From: GCA-2687025 sp964473525
GTDB taxonomy: Bacteria > Poribacteria > WGA-4E > GCA-2687025
Reading direction: 5' to 3'
Assembly (NCBI GenBank): GCA_964473525.1
Contig: CAYYPK010000026.1
Location: 1 to 64,000 of the forward strand
Length of the DNA stretch: 64,000 bases
Under the pieces are notes generated by a model. It saw nothing but the letters and a program-made list of their open reading frames with translations, made no database searches and had not been told where the DNA came from. This document shows, piece by piece, positions 1-9,162 of the stretch (its first letter is position 1; each line of letters begins with the position of its first letter). A program made the position numbers and the translations under genes.

Positions 1-186
1 CTCGTGGGTCGCCGTCGTCGTCCAAACGGTGTCGTCCTGGACGTACTTGTCGCCGGCCACCTCCCACTCCCCCTGCACTTCCGTCCACTCCGCGGCCTTG
101 CCGGCGTTGAAGTTCTCCGTGACCGCGAGCGCGGCGTGCGTGACAGCGAGCATGGTCAGGCAAGCGCATACAACAAGGCGCATCAT
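1..186 (-). CDS. Secreted ConA-fold protein, N-terminal fragment (cut by window edge)
   Basis: Reading on the minus strand from an ATG-ATG at 186/183 gives a signal peptide ending near A-L-A, followed by T-E-N-F-N and a W-T-E-V-Q-G-E-W block. The same pattern occurs in the next gene upstream, which has Q-D-F-E-S and W-S-E-V-Q-G-E-W, so the two are tandem paralogues. A purine-rich site (gaggagagagga) lies just upstream of the start. Only 62 residues fall inside the window; the frame is open to the edge. The family resembles the concanavalin-like fold used by secreted sugar-binding or keto-disaccharide hydrolase (DUF1080-type) proteins. The specific function is unknown, and the missing C-terminus prevents a check for the sorting-like tail seen in its paralogue. 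Confidence 0.75.
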   Translation of the reverse strand, partial: MMRLVVCACLTMLAVTHAALAVTENFNAGKAAEWTEVQGEWEVAGDKYVQDDTVWTTTATHE

Positions 187-280
187 GGATCCTCTCTCCT
201 CATCGGTATCCCGTCGCGTGGGGTCGGATCCCGTGGCGAGCCACAGCGGCAGGCCATGGCTCGCAGATCCGCAGGCGTGC

Positions 281-946
281 TTAGTGGGCCTCGCGCAACC
301 TGGCCCACACGCTGGGCAGCTTCCCACGAGATTCGACCGCTGACGGTATGTCCTCGCCCTCGACCTCGACGTCGTCGAACGTGCCCACGCAGTCGAACGT
401 GCCCACGCCGACGGCGCCAGATGGGAACGCGTCATCGGTGGTCTCGATCTCCAGCACGTCGTCTACATAGCACCGGATGTCGGAGCCCTCGACCTTTACC
501 TTGAGGACGTAATCGCGGCCGAGTTCGGCTGGCTGGTTGGCGTTAATCTGGATGGTCTCGTTGGGCGCCCTGATGAGACCCGGGCCCTCCGCCCCGCGCG
601 CGTCCAGGCGGAAGTAGTAGTACCCGCCTGCGTCGCTCTTCTCGCTCACGCGGAAGAAGATGCCGATGATGGGCGCCACATCGCCACCTTCATCAATGCG
701 CACCGTGGCTTCGACCTCGTAGTCGGTCCAGCTCTCGTCGCCGAAGAACGACCGGTGGTAGGTCTCCAGCGTCGAGGTAGTGCTCCACTCGACAACGGAC
801 TGGGTGTATTCGCCGTTGGCTACGGACCACTCTCCTTGCACCTCGGACCAGTCCGCCGCCCCGGACTCGAAGTCCTGCGTGAGGCCGAAGGCCCCGTGCA
901 CCACGAGCATCATCGGAACGCAGAGGCATATCGCGAGTTTTCGCAT
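281..946 (-). CDS. Secreted ConA-like (DUF1080/LamG-type fold) protein with conserved C-terminal tail
   Basis: This 221-residue protein starts with a signal peptide (residues 1-21, hydrophobic run then A-F-G-L). It continues as an all-beta domain with motifs typical of concanavalin-like folds: G-I-F-F-R-V, Y-Y-Y-F-R-L-D, V-L-K-V-K-V-E-G and C-Y-V-D-D. The start at 946 has gaggagaag upstream. It is the intact paralogue of the truncated gene at 1-186, which lies 94 bases downstream in the same orientation. The end of the protein, VESRGKLPSVWARLREAH, closely resembles the end of the LamG protein at 25703-26479, although the domains differ. This suggests a secretion or anchoring signal. Binding of sugars is plausible from the fold but is not shown. 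Confidence 0.8.
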   Translation of the reverse strand: MRKLAICLCVPMMLVVHGAFGLTQDFESGAADWSEVQGEWSVANGEYTQSVVEWSTTSTLETYHRSFFGDESWTDYEVEATVRIDEGGDVAPIIGIFFRVSEKSDAGGYYYFRLDARGAEGPGLIRAPNETIQINANQPAELGRDYVLKVKVEGSDIRCYVDDVLEIETTDDAFPSGAVGVGTFDCVGTFDDVEVEGEDIPSAVESRGKLPSVWARLREAH

Positions 947-1131
947 GCAGCTTCTCTCCTCTTCGGCCCGGCTGCCGGGCTCGATTCACTCTGGCGAGCT
1001 CCGGTCTACACTAGCCGCGATATGCGCCGTCGCCAATGTCGCGCTGGCGCGCGGGGTGGGGCCTGGCTACGTTGCGGGTGAGACGGAGCCCGCTGAGCTG
1101 GAACCGCATGTCCGCCAAGGAGGCGTTCGCC

Positions 1132-2208
1132 ATGCCGCGTGAGATGACTTCGAGGGAGCGCGCGCTGACGGCGTTCGCACGCGTCGAGCCCGATCGCGTG
1201 CCCATCAACTACCTGTCGAACCCAGGCATCGATGGCCGGCTCAAGGAGCATTTCGGGCTTCAGCCTGGCGATGGCGAGGGACTACGGCAGGCGCTCGGCG
1301 TCGACTTCCGTGGCGTCGGGACGCCGTACGTCGGGCCGAAGCTTCACGAGGACATCCCCGACCGCGCGGTCGACCTGTGGGGTATCCGACGTCGGTACAT
1401 CGAGCACGACAGCGGCGGCTACTGGGACTACTGCGACTTCCCCTTGAGCGACGCGACGCTGGACGAAATCGAAGCCTGGCCGATGCCGTCACCCGACGAC
1501 TACGACTACACGAACGTAGCCGCGCACTGCGCGGCGCAGGGCGACTACTGCGTGATGTACGGCGGGGCCGGCCTCCCCGACATCATCAACGGCACGAGCA
1601 TGATCCGCGGCATGGAGCAGGTGCTTGTTGACCTGCTGACCGGCGACCCGGCGGGCCTTCGCTACATCGAGCGACGCAGCGCCACGCTGCTCGAGATCGC
1701 CGCGCGCACGCTCGAGGCCGCGAAGGGAGGCATCGACGTCTTCCAGATGGGCGAGGATCTCGGCACGCAGATCGGCCCCTTAATAAGCCTAGAGCTGTTC
1801 CGCGCGGTGATCCGCCCAATCCACCAACAGTTCGTGGACCTCGCGAAGAGCTACGACCTGCCCGTGATGATCCACTGCTGCGGCTCCAGCAGTTGGGCGT
1901 TCGACGACTTCATCGAGATGGGCATCGACGTCGTGGACACGCTCCAGCCCGAGGCGGCCAACATGTCGCCGACCTATCTGAAGACGCGCTATGGCGGCCG
2001 TCTGTCGTTCCACGGCGCGATCTCAACGGCGGGGCCGGTCGCGACAGGTTCCGTGCAGGACACCGTCGACGACGTGCGAGCGACGCTCGACACGATGATG
2101 CCCGGCGGCGGCTACGCGTTAGCTCCCACGCACCAACTGCAGGACAACTCGCACACGGAAAACGTCGTGGCGATGTACGAGGTCGCGCGCGAATATGGCC
2201 GATACTGA
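1132..2208 (+). CDS. Uroporphyrinogen decarboxylase (URO-D) family protein, methyltransferase-like
   Basis: This 358-residue TIM-barrel protein belongs to the wide URO-D/MtaA/CmuA superfamily. It begins with T-S-R-E-R-A-L-T-A-F and contains M-I-H-C-C-G-S-S-S-W followed by G-I-D-V-V-D-T-L-Q-P-E-A and a late H-G-A-I-S. The H-x-C pattern in I-H-C-C-G is like the zinc site of corrinoid methyltransferases. The arginine-rich N-terminal motif of true haem-pathway HemE is not apparent, so a methyltransferase-type role in catabolism is more likely than haem synthesis. The start at 1132 is chosen because aaggagg sits 7 bases upstream; the frame is open a further 32 codons. It stands alone, divergent from the secreted protein gene at 946. 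Confidence 0.85.
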   Translation: MPREMTSRERALTAFARVEPDRVPINYLSNPGIDGRLKEHFGLQPGDGEGLRQALGVDFRGVGTPYVGPKLHEDIPDRAVDLWGIRRRYIEHDSGGYWDYCDFPLSDATLDEIEAWPMPSPDDYDYTNVAAHCAAQGDYCVMYGGAGLPDIINGTSMIRGMEQVLVDLLTGDPAGLRYIERRSATLLEIAARTLEAAKGGIDVFQMGEDLGTQIGPLISLELFRAVIRPIHQQFVDLAKSYDLPVMIHCCGSSSWAFDDFIEMGIDVVDTLQPEAANMSPTYLKTRYGGRLSFHGAISTAGPVATGSVQDTVDDVRATLDTMMPGGGYALAPTHQLQDNSHTENVVAMYEVAREYGRY

Positions 2209-2305
2209 CGGCAGACGCGCCGTGTAACACTTCACATCTCGCGGCCGTTGTCGTCACTACTGGTAGTGCGCGCCCTGTTCCCACGACACCGGAAGCGAGA
2301 CCACC

Positions 2306-5059
2306 ATGCCCGACACCGACAAGAAGCTGTTCCTACTCGACGGCATGGCGCTCGTGTACCGCGCGCATTTCGCGCTCATCCGCAACCCACGGATGTCCTC
2401 GACGGGCATGAACACGTCGGCGGTCTTCGCGACGACCAATACGCTGCTCCAGATCCTCGACAAGGAGGGGCCGACGCACATCGCCGCGGTATTCGACACG
2501 CCGGAGCCTACGTTCCGGCACAAGGAGTACGAGGAGTACAAGGCGCAGCGCGAGGCGATGCCGGAAGACCTGAGCCAGTGCCTGCCTTACGTGTTCCGCA
2601 TGTTCGAGGCGTTCAATATCCCGGTCATCAAGCAGCCGGGGTTCGAGGCGGACGACATCATCGGCACGTTGGCCTTGCAGGCCGACGCCGAGGGCTTCCA
2701 AACGTACATGGTCACGCCCGACAAGGACTACGCGCAGCTGGTTTCCGACACGGCGTTCATGTACAAGCCGGGCAAGAGCGGCAGCGGCGCGGAAGTGCTG
2801 GGCGTGCCCGAGATCCTCGAGAGCTGGGGCATCGAGACGGTCGACCAGGTTCGCGACATTCTTGGGCTGTGGGGCGACACCAGTGACAACATCCCCGGCG
2901 TGCCTGGGATCGGCGAGAAGACATCCAAGAAGCTCATCGCCCAGTTTGGCAGTATCGAGGGGCTGCTGGAGAACACGGACAAGCTCAAGGGCAAGCAGAA
3001 GGAGAACGTCGAGACGTTCGCCGACCAGGCGTTGCTGTCGAAGAACCTCGTGACGATCGTTCGCGACGTGCCGTTGGAGCACACGGTCGGCGACCTCGCC
3101 CGCCGCGAACCCGATGCCGACGCGCTCAAGCAGCTGTTTGTCGAGATGGAGTTCCGCACGCTCGGTAAGCGGATGTTCGGTGACGAGTTCGAGATGACCC
3201 TCCAGCGCTCGACCCAGGAAGCCGCTGAGGACGCCGACACTCCCGTGAAGGGCATCGCCGACGTCGAACACGATTACCAACTCGTTGGCGACCAGGACAA
3301 GCGCGCCGCGCTCATAGCACAGCTATTGGAGCAGCCAGCCGTCTGCTTCGATTCCGAGACGACCGGGCTGGATCACAAGCGTTGCGAGATCGTGGGCTTC
3401 GCGTTCTCCTTCGCGCCCCAAACCGGCTACTACGTCCCGTTGCCCGAAGACAGGGCCGCCAACCGCGCGGCGCTCGACGAGTTTCGGCCGTTCTTCGAGA
3501 GCGAGAGCGTCCTGACCGTCGGCCACAACCTGAAGTACGATCTGGGCGTACTGAGATGGCACGACGTGAAGGTCCGCGGCCCCCTCTTCGATACGATGCT
3601 CGCGGCCCATCTCGCGACTCCCGAGCTCCGCAGGGGTATGGACTATCTGTCCGAGGCATTACTCGCCTACCGGCCGATGAAGATCAGCGACCTCATCGGT
3701 GAGCGGGGCGAGGAACAGCGCACGATGCGGGAGGTCCCCGTCGAGCAAGTGACCGACTACGCGGCGGAAGACGCCGACATCACGTACCAGCTCTTCCGCA
3801 AGTACGAGCCGCTCCTGAAGGAAATGGGTCAGGAGACGGTCTTCCACGACATCGAGTGTCCGCTCATCCCCACTCTCGTCGAGATGGAGTACGAGGGCAT
3901 CCGACTCGAGTCGCCGGTGCTGCACAAGCTGTCGGAGGAGCTCAGCGAGGACATCGTCGCCACGGAAGCGCGCATCTACGAGCTCGCTGGCGAGGAGTTC
4001 AACCTTGGCTCGCCTAAGCAGTTGGGCGAGCTGCTCTTCGGCAAGATGGAGCTCGACCCCAACGCGAAGAAGACGAAGACTGGTCAGTTCCAGACGAACG
4101 AGCAGGTGCTGTCGCGCCTGGCCCCGCAGCACGAGATCGTGGCGAAGGTGCTGGACTACCGCGCCTCGACGAAGCTCAAGTCGACCTACGTCGACATGCT
4201 CCCAGGCGCCGTGTATGAGCCGACTGGGCACATACACACGCACTACGAGCAGGCGGTCACGGCGACAGGGCGCATGCAGTCCAGCGGCCCGAACCTACAG
4301 AACATCCCCATCCGCCGCGAGAAGGGGCAGGAGATCCGGCGGGCGTTCGTGCCGCGCGGCCCTGAGTTCACGTTGCTTGCCGCGGACTACTCGCAGATCG
4401 AGCTGCGTCTCGCCGCCGAACTCAGCGGTGACGAGGGGATGATGAAGGCGTTTCAGAACGACGAGGACATCCACGCGGCGACTGCGGTGCGCCTGCACGA
4501 TGTCGATCCCGACGACGTTACCCGCGAGATGCGTGACCGCGCGAAGACGGTCAACTTCGGCATCATCTACGGCATCTCGGCGTTCGGGCTGTCGCAGCGG
4601 CTGAACATCCCCCGCAGCGAGTCCGCGGGGCTCATCGACAGCTACTTCGAGCAGTACCCAGGCGTGCGCAAGTACATGGACGACACGATCGCGTTCACGA
4701 AGGAGCACGGATACGCCGAGACGATCCTCGGACGCCGACGGTACCTGCGGGACATCAATTCGAGGAACGCCACGACGCGTCAGGGCGCAGAGCGCAACGC
4801 GATCAACAGTCGCATTCAGGGCTCCGCGGCGGACATGATCAAGATCGCGATGAGCCGCATACAACACGAGCTGGACGCCCGCGAGCTGCGTACACGTATG
4901 CTGCTCCAGGTCCACGATGAGCTCGTGTTCGACATGCATCGCGATGAGGAGGACGTCGTCGCGCCGCTCGTCGAGGACGCGATGGTCAACGCTCTCGACG
5001 TCTCGGTGCCGATCCTGGTGGAGATGGGCACGGGCGCTAGCTGGCTAGAGGCGCACTAA
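2306..5059 (+). CDS. polA: DNA polymerase I
   Basis: This 917-residue protein is full-length family A polymerase, acting in Okazaki-fragment maturation and excision repair. The N-terminal third is the 5'-3' exonuclease (F-E-A-D-D-I-I-G-T-L and a helix-hairpin-helix in G-V-P-G-I-G-E-K-T). The middle is a 3'-5' proofreading domain with all three exo motifs intact: D-S-E-T-T-G-L-D, G-H-N-L-K-Y-D, and Y-A-A-E-D-A-D. The C-terminal polymerase has motif A (A-D-Y-S-Q-I-E-L-R), motif B (R-D-R-A-K-T-V-N-F-G-I-I-Y-G) and motif C (V-H-D-E-L). Phenylalanine occupies the O-helix position of motif B, as in the E. coli enzyme. Proofreading should therefore be active, unlike in many thermophile Pol I enzymes. 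Confidence 0.98.
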   Translation: MPDTDKKLFLLDGMALVYRAHFALIRNPRMSSTGMNTSAVFATTNTLLQILDKEGPTHIAAVFDTPEPTFRHKEYEEYKAQREAMPEDLSQCLPYVFRMFEAFNIPVIKQPGFEADDIIGTLALQADAEGFQTYMVTPDKDYAQLVSDTAFMYKPGKSGSGAEVLGVPEILESWGIETVDQVRDILGLWGDTSDNIPGVPGIGEKTSKKLIAQFGSIEGLLENTDKLKGKQKENVETFADQALLSKNLVTIVRDVPLEHTVGDLARREPDADALKQLFVEMEFRTLGKRMFGDEFEMTLQRSTQEAAEDADTPVKGIADVEHDYQLVGDQDKRAALIAQLLEQPAVCFDSETTGLDHKRCEIVGFAFSFAPQTGYYVPLPEDRAANRAALDEFRPFFESESVLTVGHNLKYDLGVLRWHDVKVRGPLFDTMLAAHLATPELRRGMDYLSEALLAYRPMKISDLIGERGEEQRTMREVPVEQVTDYAAEDADITYQLFRKYEPLLKEMGQETVFHDIECPLIPTLVEMEYEGIRLESPVLHKLSEELSEDIVATEARIYELAGEEFNLGSPKQLGELLFGKMELDPNAKKTKTGQFQTNEQVLSRLAPQHEIVAKVLDYRASTKLKSTYVDMLPGAVYEPTGHIHTHYEQAVTATGRMQSSGPNLQNIPIRREKGQEIRRAFVPRGPEFTLLAADYSQIELRLAAELSGDEGMMKAFQNDEDIHAATAVRLHDVDPDDVTREMRDRAKTVNFGIIYGISAFGLSQRLNIPRSESAGLIDSYFEQYPGVRKYMDDTIAFTKEHGYAETILGRRRYLRDINSRNATTRQGAERNAINSRIQGSAADMIKIAMSRIQHELDARELRTRMLLQVHDELVFDMHRDEEDVVAPLVEDAMVNALDVSVPILVEMGTGASWLEAH

Positions 5060-5121
5060 CCCCGTCCGGTCGGTCGCGTCGGCTGGACCGGCCCGCGCGC
5101 TACGCACGCCTGTCGTCGTCG

Positions 5122-5286
5122 CTATGCGCCTCTGGGCTGCGACAGATACAGCAACGCCCCGGACGCGACGGCGGCGGCCAACAGGTAGACCGCGCCGTTG
5201 CCGTCGCCCTGACCCACCTGCGCCAGTCCGCCGAGAACACCCACGACGCCTGTCACGATCAGCACGATCTTCGCTGCCATGGCCAT
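5122..5286 (-). CDS. Small two-helix membrane protein (54 aa)
   Basis: A short frame starts at ATG 5286 with aaggag 8 bases upstream. It encodes 54 residues with two hydrophobic segments, roughly residues 6-24 (I-V-L-I-V-T-G-V-V-G-V-L-G-G) and 32-48 (A-V-Y-L-L-A-A-A-V-A-S-G-A-L-L-Y-L), joined by a short Q-G-D-G-N-G loop. Third codon positions are strongly G/C-biased, as in neighbouring genes. It lies convergent to polA with a 62-base gap. An alternative start two codons in (5280) is possible. No family is recognised. The gene is easily missed because of its length. Confidence 0.65.
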   Translation of the reverse strand: MAMAAKIVLIVTGVVGVLGGLAQVGQGDGNGAVYLLAAAVASGALLYLSQPRGA

Positions 5287-5844
5287 GTGACTCGCTCCTT
5301 CGGCGCGACACCGTCCCGTCGCGCTACCTTATCCGCGCGCGCGTACACGCGCCGTCAATGTATAGCCCGAGCCAGCGGCGTGACGTAGCTGGCGTCAGCA
5401 GTGCGGGCGAGAACGCGCCCGCGACGCTACTCTAGTCACGCGCCCAGGCCGTTCGCCAGACGCGCCGGAGATGTCCGCTATGCTCGGAAACAGTGTGCTG
5501 CGTCTGCTGATTCTCGCGTACGCGCCCGCGATTCTCTCCGCCATCGGCCGGAACGTGGCGGCGTGTGTCCTGCTGTCCTCTGGAGGCCGCGCTATCCCCT
5601 CGCGTTGGGCGGGCACGACGAAAAGCTTGGGCTGGTGACAGCCACGGGCAGACGCGGTCGCGCGTTCGCAGACTACGAACGTCTGGCGCTCCCGCAACGC
5701 GGCGGGAGCGTGCCGCCACGCAGGAAGCCGTTGGCCCAGTAGCGCCTACTTGACGGCCGTTACGCCTACCAAGGGTTGCGTCCAGACCGGCGTTCCTCCA
5801 CGCTACGCCTGCATACCACGCCCCACCGGGCCAAGGAGGCAAGT
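5287..5844. other. 558-base intergenic region between small membrane gene and double PhyH gene
   Basis: This stretch separates the minus-strand small membrane gene from the plus-strand PhyH gene, so it should contain promoters for both. Several long overlapping frames exist on both strands but none has family-like content or a good start. The only candidate worth listing is the 52-codon frame at 5480-5638. I see no tRNA-like cloverleaf, repeat or clear terminator. Confidence 0.5.
5480..5638 (+). CDS. Possible small hydrophobic protein (52 aa), doubtful
   Basis: From ATG 5480 (ggaga 7 bases upstream) a 52-residue frame has a hydrophobic first half (V-L-R-L-L-I-L-A-Y-A-P-A-I-L-S-A-I) and a short polar tail ending G-W. 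Third codon positions lean to G/C. There is no homology I recognise and the region lies in an otherwise gene-free gap, so this may be a chance frame. Confidence 0.2.
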   Translation: MLGNSVLRLLILAYAPAILSAIGRNVAACVLLSSGGRAIPSRWAGTTKSLGW

Positions 5845-7584
5845 ATGGCGGCCGAGGGAATGACGAACGAGGAGAACTACGCGTTTGATGTGAGCGGTTA
5901 CCTCATCTTGCGGGGCGCGCTCACGCCGGACAGAGTCGCCGAGCTCAACGCCGCGCTGGACGCAACGGACGGTCACGATCTGCTGGCCCCGGACTGCCCC
6001 GACGCCGCGCTCTTCCGCGACCTCATGGTGCACCCAATGATGGTCTGGTACCTGAACCAGATCGTCAGTCCTGGGTTCCGCCTGGAGTGTCTGCCGGCGC
6101 TGATCGAGCCGCGTACCGACGCCGCCGCCGGGCGCCTGGCGGGCGGCAATGAGCCTCGCGAACCGGGCGCCGCGTACTACTACCAGAACGGGCGCCGCAT
6201 GTGCCAGGCCGTGAACGTGGCGTGGGCGCTAGACGACATCGCCGAGGGAGATGGCGGCCTCGTCTTCGTGCCGTGCAGCCACAAGAGCAACGTCGAGACG
6301 CCAGCAGACGTCGCCACCGGCGCCGACGACATGGGCGTGGTGTGGCAGCCAGCGCTGAACGCAGGCGACTTGCTGATCTACGCGGACGCGCTCGCGCGGG
6401 CCACGCGCCCGTGGCGGAACGGCGCGCGACGGCTGCTCCAGTACGAGTACGTATCGAGGGGCGTCATTCGCGACCGCGGGACTGGCGTGGACGCGTCAGC
6501 GCAGCCGACGCCGGAATGGATGTCCGCGATGTCTGTTGAGCAGCAGGCGGCGGTCCACAAGCCTGGCTATGCGGACACGACCCCGGCGCCCGTCCTGGAC
6601 AGCGACGGCGCGAGCCAGTGGGTGTCCGCGGATCGCCACCCCGTCCACTCCTTGATCTACGTTCGCGACCCCGAGTCCGGCATCGACGAGAAGGAGTTCT
6701 ACTTCTGGGATCTGAACGGTCATCTGGTGCTGCGGAACATACTGACGCAGGACGAGTTGGCGCTGGCGAACGAAGCCATCGACCGGTTCGAGGACCGCAT
6801 CCGCGTGGGCGAGGAGCTGTCTGGAGGCTCCAAGGCGCTCGCCGGCACGGGCCGTCCGACGATGGGCGGCTTGCTGCAGCTGCCTGAGCCGTACTGCCAG
6901 CCGTTCCGCACGATGGTCGCGCACCCGGCCGTCACGCAGCGTCTGAACTGGATGGGCGGCAGTGGATGGCGTTGCGGCGGGCCGACAGCGTTCTGCGCGG
7001 TCAAGGGGTCGTCCGGTCACTCCCTGCACGATGCCAATGAGCCGCTCGTGCCGTCGCGGAGCTACGTGTACCAGAACGGGCGCAGCTACTGCGAGGCGAT
7101 TACCGTCACGTGGCAGCTGCGGGACGTGACGGAGACGGACGGTGGCTTCGCCTGTGTCCCGGGCAGTCACAAGGCGCAATACAGGATGCCGCGCGGCGTG
7201 CGCACGTGTGACGACGACATGGGCCTCGTGACGCATCCCGTGATGAGCGCGGGGGATGTCCTCTTCTTCATGGACGGGGCGCAGACGCACGGCGCTCTGG
7301 CGTGGACAAGCGACATCGCGCGGCGCGGCATCCTCATCAAGTACTCGTCGCGCAGCTTCAACCGTAGCGGCGGAGCCATGGTGCATCCAGAGGCGCGGTG
7401 GGGCGACCTCGTGGACGGCATGACGGATGCGCAACTGGCAATGATGCGCGGCCCCGACCGCGACGTGCACGCGTCGAACGTCCCTCGCCTCGAGGTGGAG
7501 GATGGCGAGATCAGCGTGTCCTACGAGCGGGGAGGCGGCCTCTACAGCCGCGAGGCGCCGACAGGGCCGGTCGCGAAGTCATAG
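5845..7584 (+). CDS. Tandem double phytanoyl-CoA dioxygenase (PhyH) protein, N-terminal half degenerate
   Basis: The 579-residue protein is a fusion of two homologous PhyH-type Fe(II)/2-oxoglutarate oxygenase domains, about residues 10-215 and 280-540. Both keep the family block Y-Q-N-G-R ... D-G-G ... G/C-S-H-K and the A-G-D strand. The second half has L-H-D-A-N-E-P (H395) and T-H-G-A-L-A-W (H482), the expected metal-binding histidines. At the matching places the first half has L-A-G-G-N-E-P (A99) and A-R-A-T-R-P-W (R185), so both histidines are gone. The first half is therefore probably a structural or regulatory domain. The start is set at 5845 by aaggagg just upstream; the frame opens 23 codons earlier. 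The substrate is unknown. Confidence 0.85.
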   Translation: MAAEGMTNEENYAFDVSGYLILRGALTPDRVAELNAALDATDGHDLLAPDCPDAALFRDLMVHPMMVWYLNQIVSPGFRLECLPALIEPRTDAAAGRLAGGNEPREPGAAYYYQNGRRMCQAVNVAWALDDIAEGDGGLVFVPCSHKSNVETPADVATGADDMGVVWQPALNAGDLLIYADALARATRPWRNGARRLLQYEYVSRGVIRDRGTGVDASAQPTPEWMSAMSVEQQAAVHKPGYADTTPAPVLDSDGASQWVSADRHPVHSLIYVRDPESGIDEKEFYFWDLNGHLVLRNILTQDELALANEAIDRFEDRIRVGEELSGGSKALAGTGRPTMGGLLQLPEPYCQPFRTMVAHPAVTQRLNWMGGSGWRCGGPTAFCAVKGSSGHSLHDANEPLVPSRSYVYQNGRSYCEAITVTWQLRDVTETDGGFACVPGSHKAQYRMPRGVRTCDDDMGLVTHPVMSAGDVLFFMDGAQTHGALAWTSDIARRGILIKYSSRSFNRSGGAMVHPEARWGDLVDGMTDAQLAMMRGPDRDVHASNVPRLEVEDGEISVSYERGGGLYSREAPTGPVAKS

Positions 7585-7708
7585 CAGGCTCAATCCGCCG
7601 CGGATCGTCCCGGTCTGCACGACGGTTGCGCGTGTCGTCAAGTAGGCTATCACTGGTACATCTGTGTTTGGCGCGTCCTCGTAGCCCCGACGTAGGGAGG
7701 GCCGGGCT

Positions 7709-8296
7709 ATGCAGCGCACGGTACCACGTTCGGAACGGCACGCCGGCACCGGGTTATCGAGGTGTCTGACAAGCCTGGGCGCGGGAGTAATCGCCTCGTG
7801 GGCGGCCCTGTCGCTGAGCGTCGTCGGTTCAGTCGTCGTGGCGAGCGCCCCAGGCGAATTGCTTCACATGCTCAGGGTGTACGCGAGCATCGTGTACGGC
7901 GCCGAGGCGCTGACGTCGAACGTGCAGGCGCCAGCGGCGTTCGCGACCGCTATCTTCCTGTACACAGTCGCTGGCGCCGTGATTGGCGCGCCAATATACG
8001 CGATATATCGGCGGCGGTACGGGTGGCACACGATACCATGGCGCCTCATGAACAGCCTGTGGCTGGGCATGGTGATGTGGCTCGTGAACTACTACGCGAT
8101 CCTGTCGTGGGCGCAGCCGCTCGCGCTGCGCGTACTGCAGTACGAAGGCGAGCGAAGGGCGTACATCCCCGAGAACGTGCCGGGATGGGTCGCGGCGGCT
8201 ACGCACGTGACGTTCGTCGCCGTGCTGCTGATCCTACAGGAGCCCACCGAGCCCGCGCGCGACGACCCACGCGGTGACAGCCTATCCACCACCTAG
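7709..8296 (+). CDS. Multi-span membrane protein of unknown function
   Basis: This 195-residue protein has about four hydrophobic segments: residues 20-45 (L-G-A-G-V-I-A-S-W-A-A-L), 75-98 (F-A-T-A-I-F-L-Y-T-V-A-G-A-V-I-G-A), 115-138 (L-G-M-V-M-W-L-V-N-Y-Y-A-I-L) and 165-182. It ends in an acidic, proline-containing tail. A gtagggaggg site precedes the start. The last 15 bases overlap the end of the convergent TIM-barrel gene. No family is recognised. Confidence 0.7.
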   Translation: MQRTVPRSERHAGTGLSRCLTSLGAGVIASWAALSLSVVGSVVVASAPGELLHMLRVYASIVYGAEALTSNVQAPAAFATAIFLYTVAGAVIGAPIYAIYRRRYGWHTIPWRLMNSLWLGMVMWLVNYYAILSWAQPLALRVLQYEGERRAYIPENVPGWVAAATHVTFVAVLLILQEPTEPARDDPRGDSLSTT

Positions 8297-9124
8297 CCCC
8301 GCGGCGGTGAGGGCGGCGGCGACAGCGGCGTGCGAACCGCGCGCGACAGCGTCGGCGTCGTAGCCCGGCTTCGACCAGATCATACGGGCGACTTCGAGCG
8401 TGAGGTAGTCGTCCCACCCCGCCTGAGCCATGGCGGCGAGGAACGCGGGCAGGTCCAGCGTGCCGGAGCCAGTGACGAGGAACTCGTAGCCCTCGTCTAA
8501 CTGCCGACCCTCCTTGATGTGCACGTGCGCGGTGTACGGGACCATCGCCGCCACGGTCTCCATGACGGGGTCGCCGGCGAGCTGGAAGTGCGAGATGTCG
8601 AAGAGCAGACGGATGCGCGGATTGCCGTCGAGGGCGTCCATTAGCCACAGCGTGCGTTCGGCGCGGTCGAGCAACCCGCCGTAGTGCGGCTCGATGGCGA
8701 GGACGAAGTCGTCACGCGTGGCGACATCTGCGACCTCAAGGAGGCGCTCCAGGAGCCCGTCTCGCCCCTCCGGCCAGTCGTCCGAGCGGCCACCCAGGTC
8801 GGCGGTCAGTACCGGCGTGTCGCCCATGCCGAGATCGTCCGCGAGCGACCGAGTCTCTGCCAGCAGGTCCAGCGTCTGGGCGTACTCCTCCGGGTCGTCC
8901 GTCAGAATGCCGCGCGCGAGGAAGATCGAAGGAACGCCCATGCCTCGCTCGTTGAGGAAGGCCCGCACGTCCGACCGCATCGACGCCGACCACTGTGCGG
9001 GCATCGTCCGATGGATGGGGTGGAGGATGAACTCCACGCCCGCGTACCCAATGTCCGCCATGAATCGCACGGACTCGAGCGGCGACATGTCGGGCGTCGC
9101 GTAGTTGCCGTAGGCGATCTTCAT
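8282..9124 (-). CDS. Sugar phosphate isomerase/epimerase-like TIM-barrel protein
   Basis: This 280-residue protein matches the xylose-isomerase-like/AP endonuclease 2 fold. Visible metal-site residues are in A-I-E-P-H, L-L-F-D-I-S-H, H-V-H-I-K-E and L-T-L-E-V-A at the ends of successive strands, and the N-terminal K-I-A-Y-G-N ... G-Y-A-G-V-E-F is typical. Such proteins isomerise or epimerise sugars or act on inositol-like compounds; the exact substrate cannot be told. The start at 9124 has gaaggaagg upstream. It is 38 bases downstream of gldG in the same direction and may be the last gene of that operon. Confidence 0.85.
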   Translation of the reverse strand: MKIAYGNYATPDMSPLESVRFMADIGYAGVEFILHPIHRTMPAQWSASMRSDVRAFLNERGMGVPSIFLARGILTDDPEEYAQTLDLLAETRSLADDLGMGDTPVLTADLGGRSDDWPEGRDGLLERLLEVADVATRDDFVLAIEPHYGGLLDRAERTLWLMDALDGNPRIRLLFDISHFQLAGDPVMETVAAMVPYTAHVHIKEGRQLDEGYEFLVTGSGTLDLPAFLAAMAQAGWDDYLTLEVARMIWSKPGYDADAVARGSHAAVAAALTAAGLGGG

Positions 9125-9162
9125 GTCGAGCGCCTTCCTTCACTGCCGTTGGGTGACGCACG

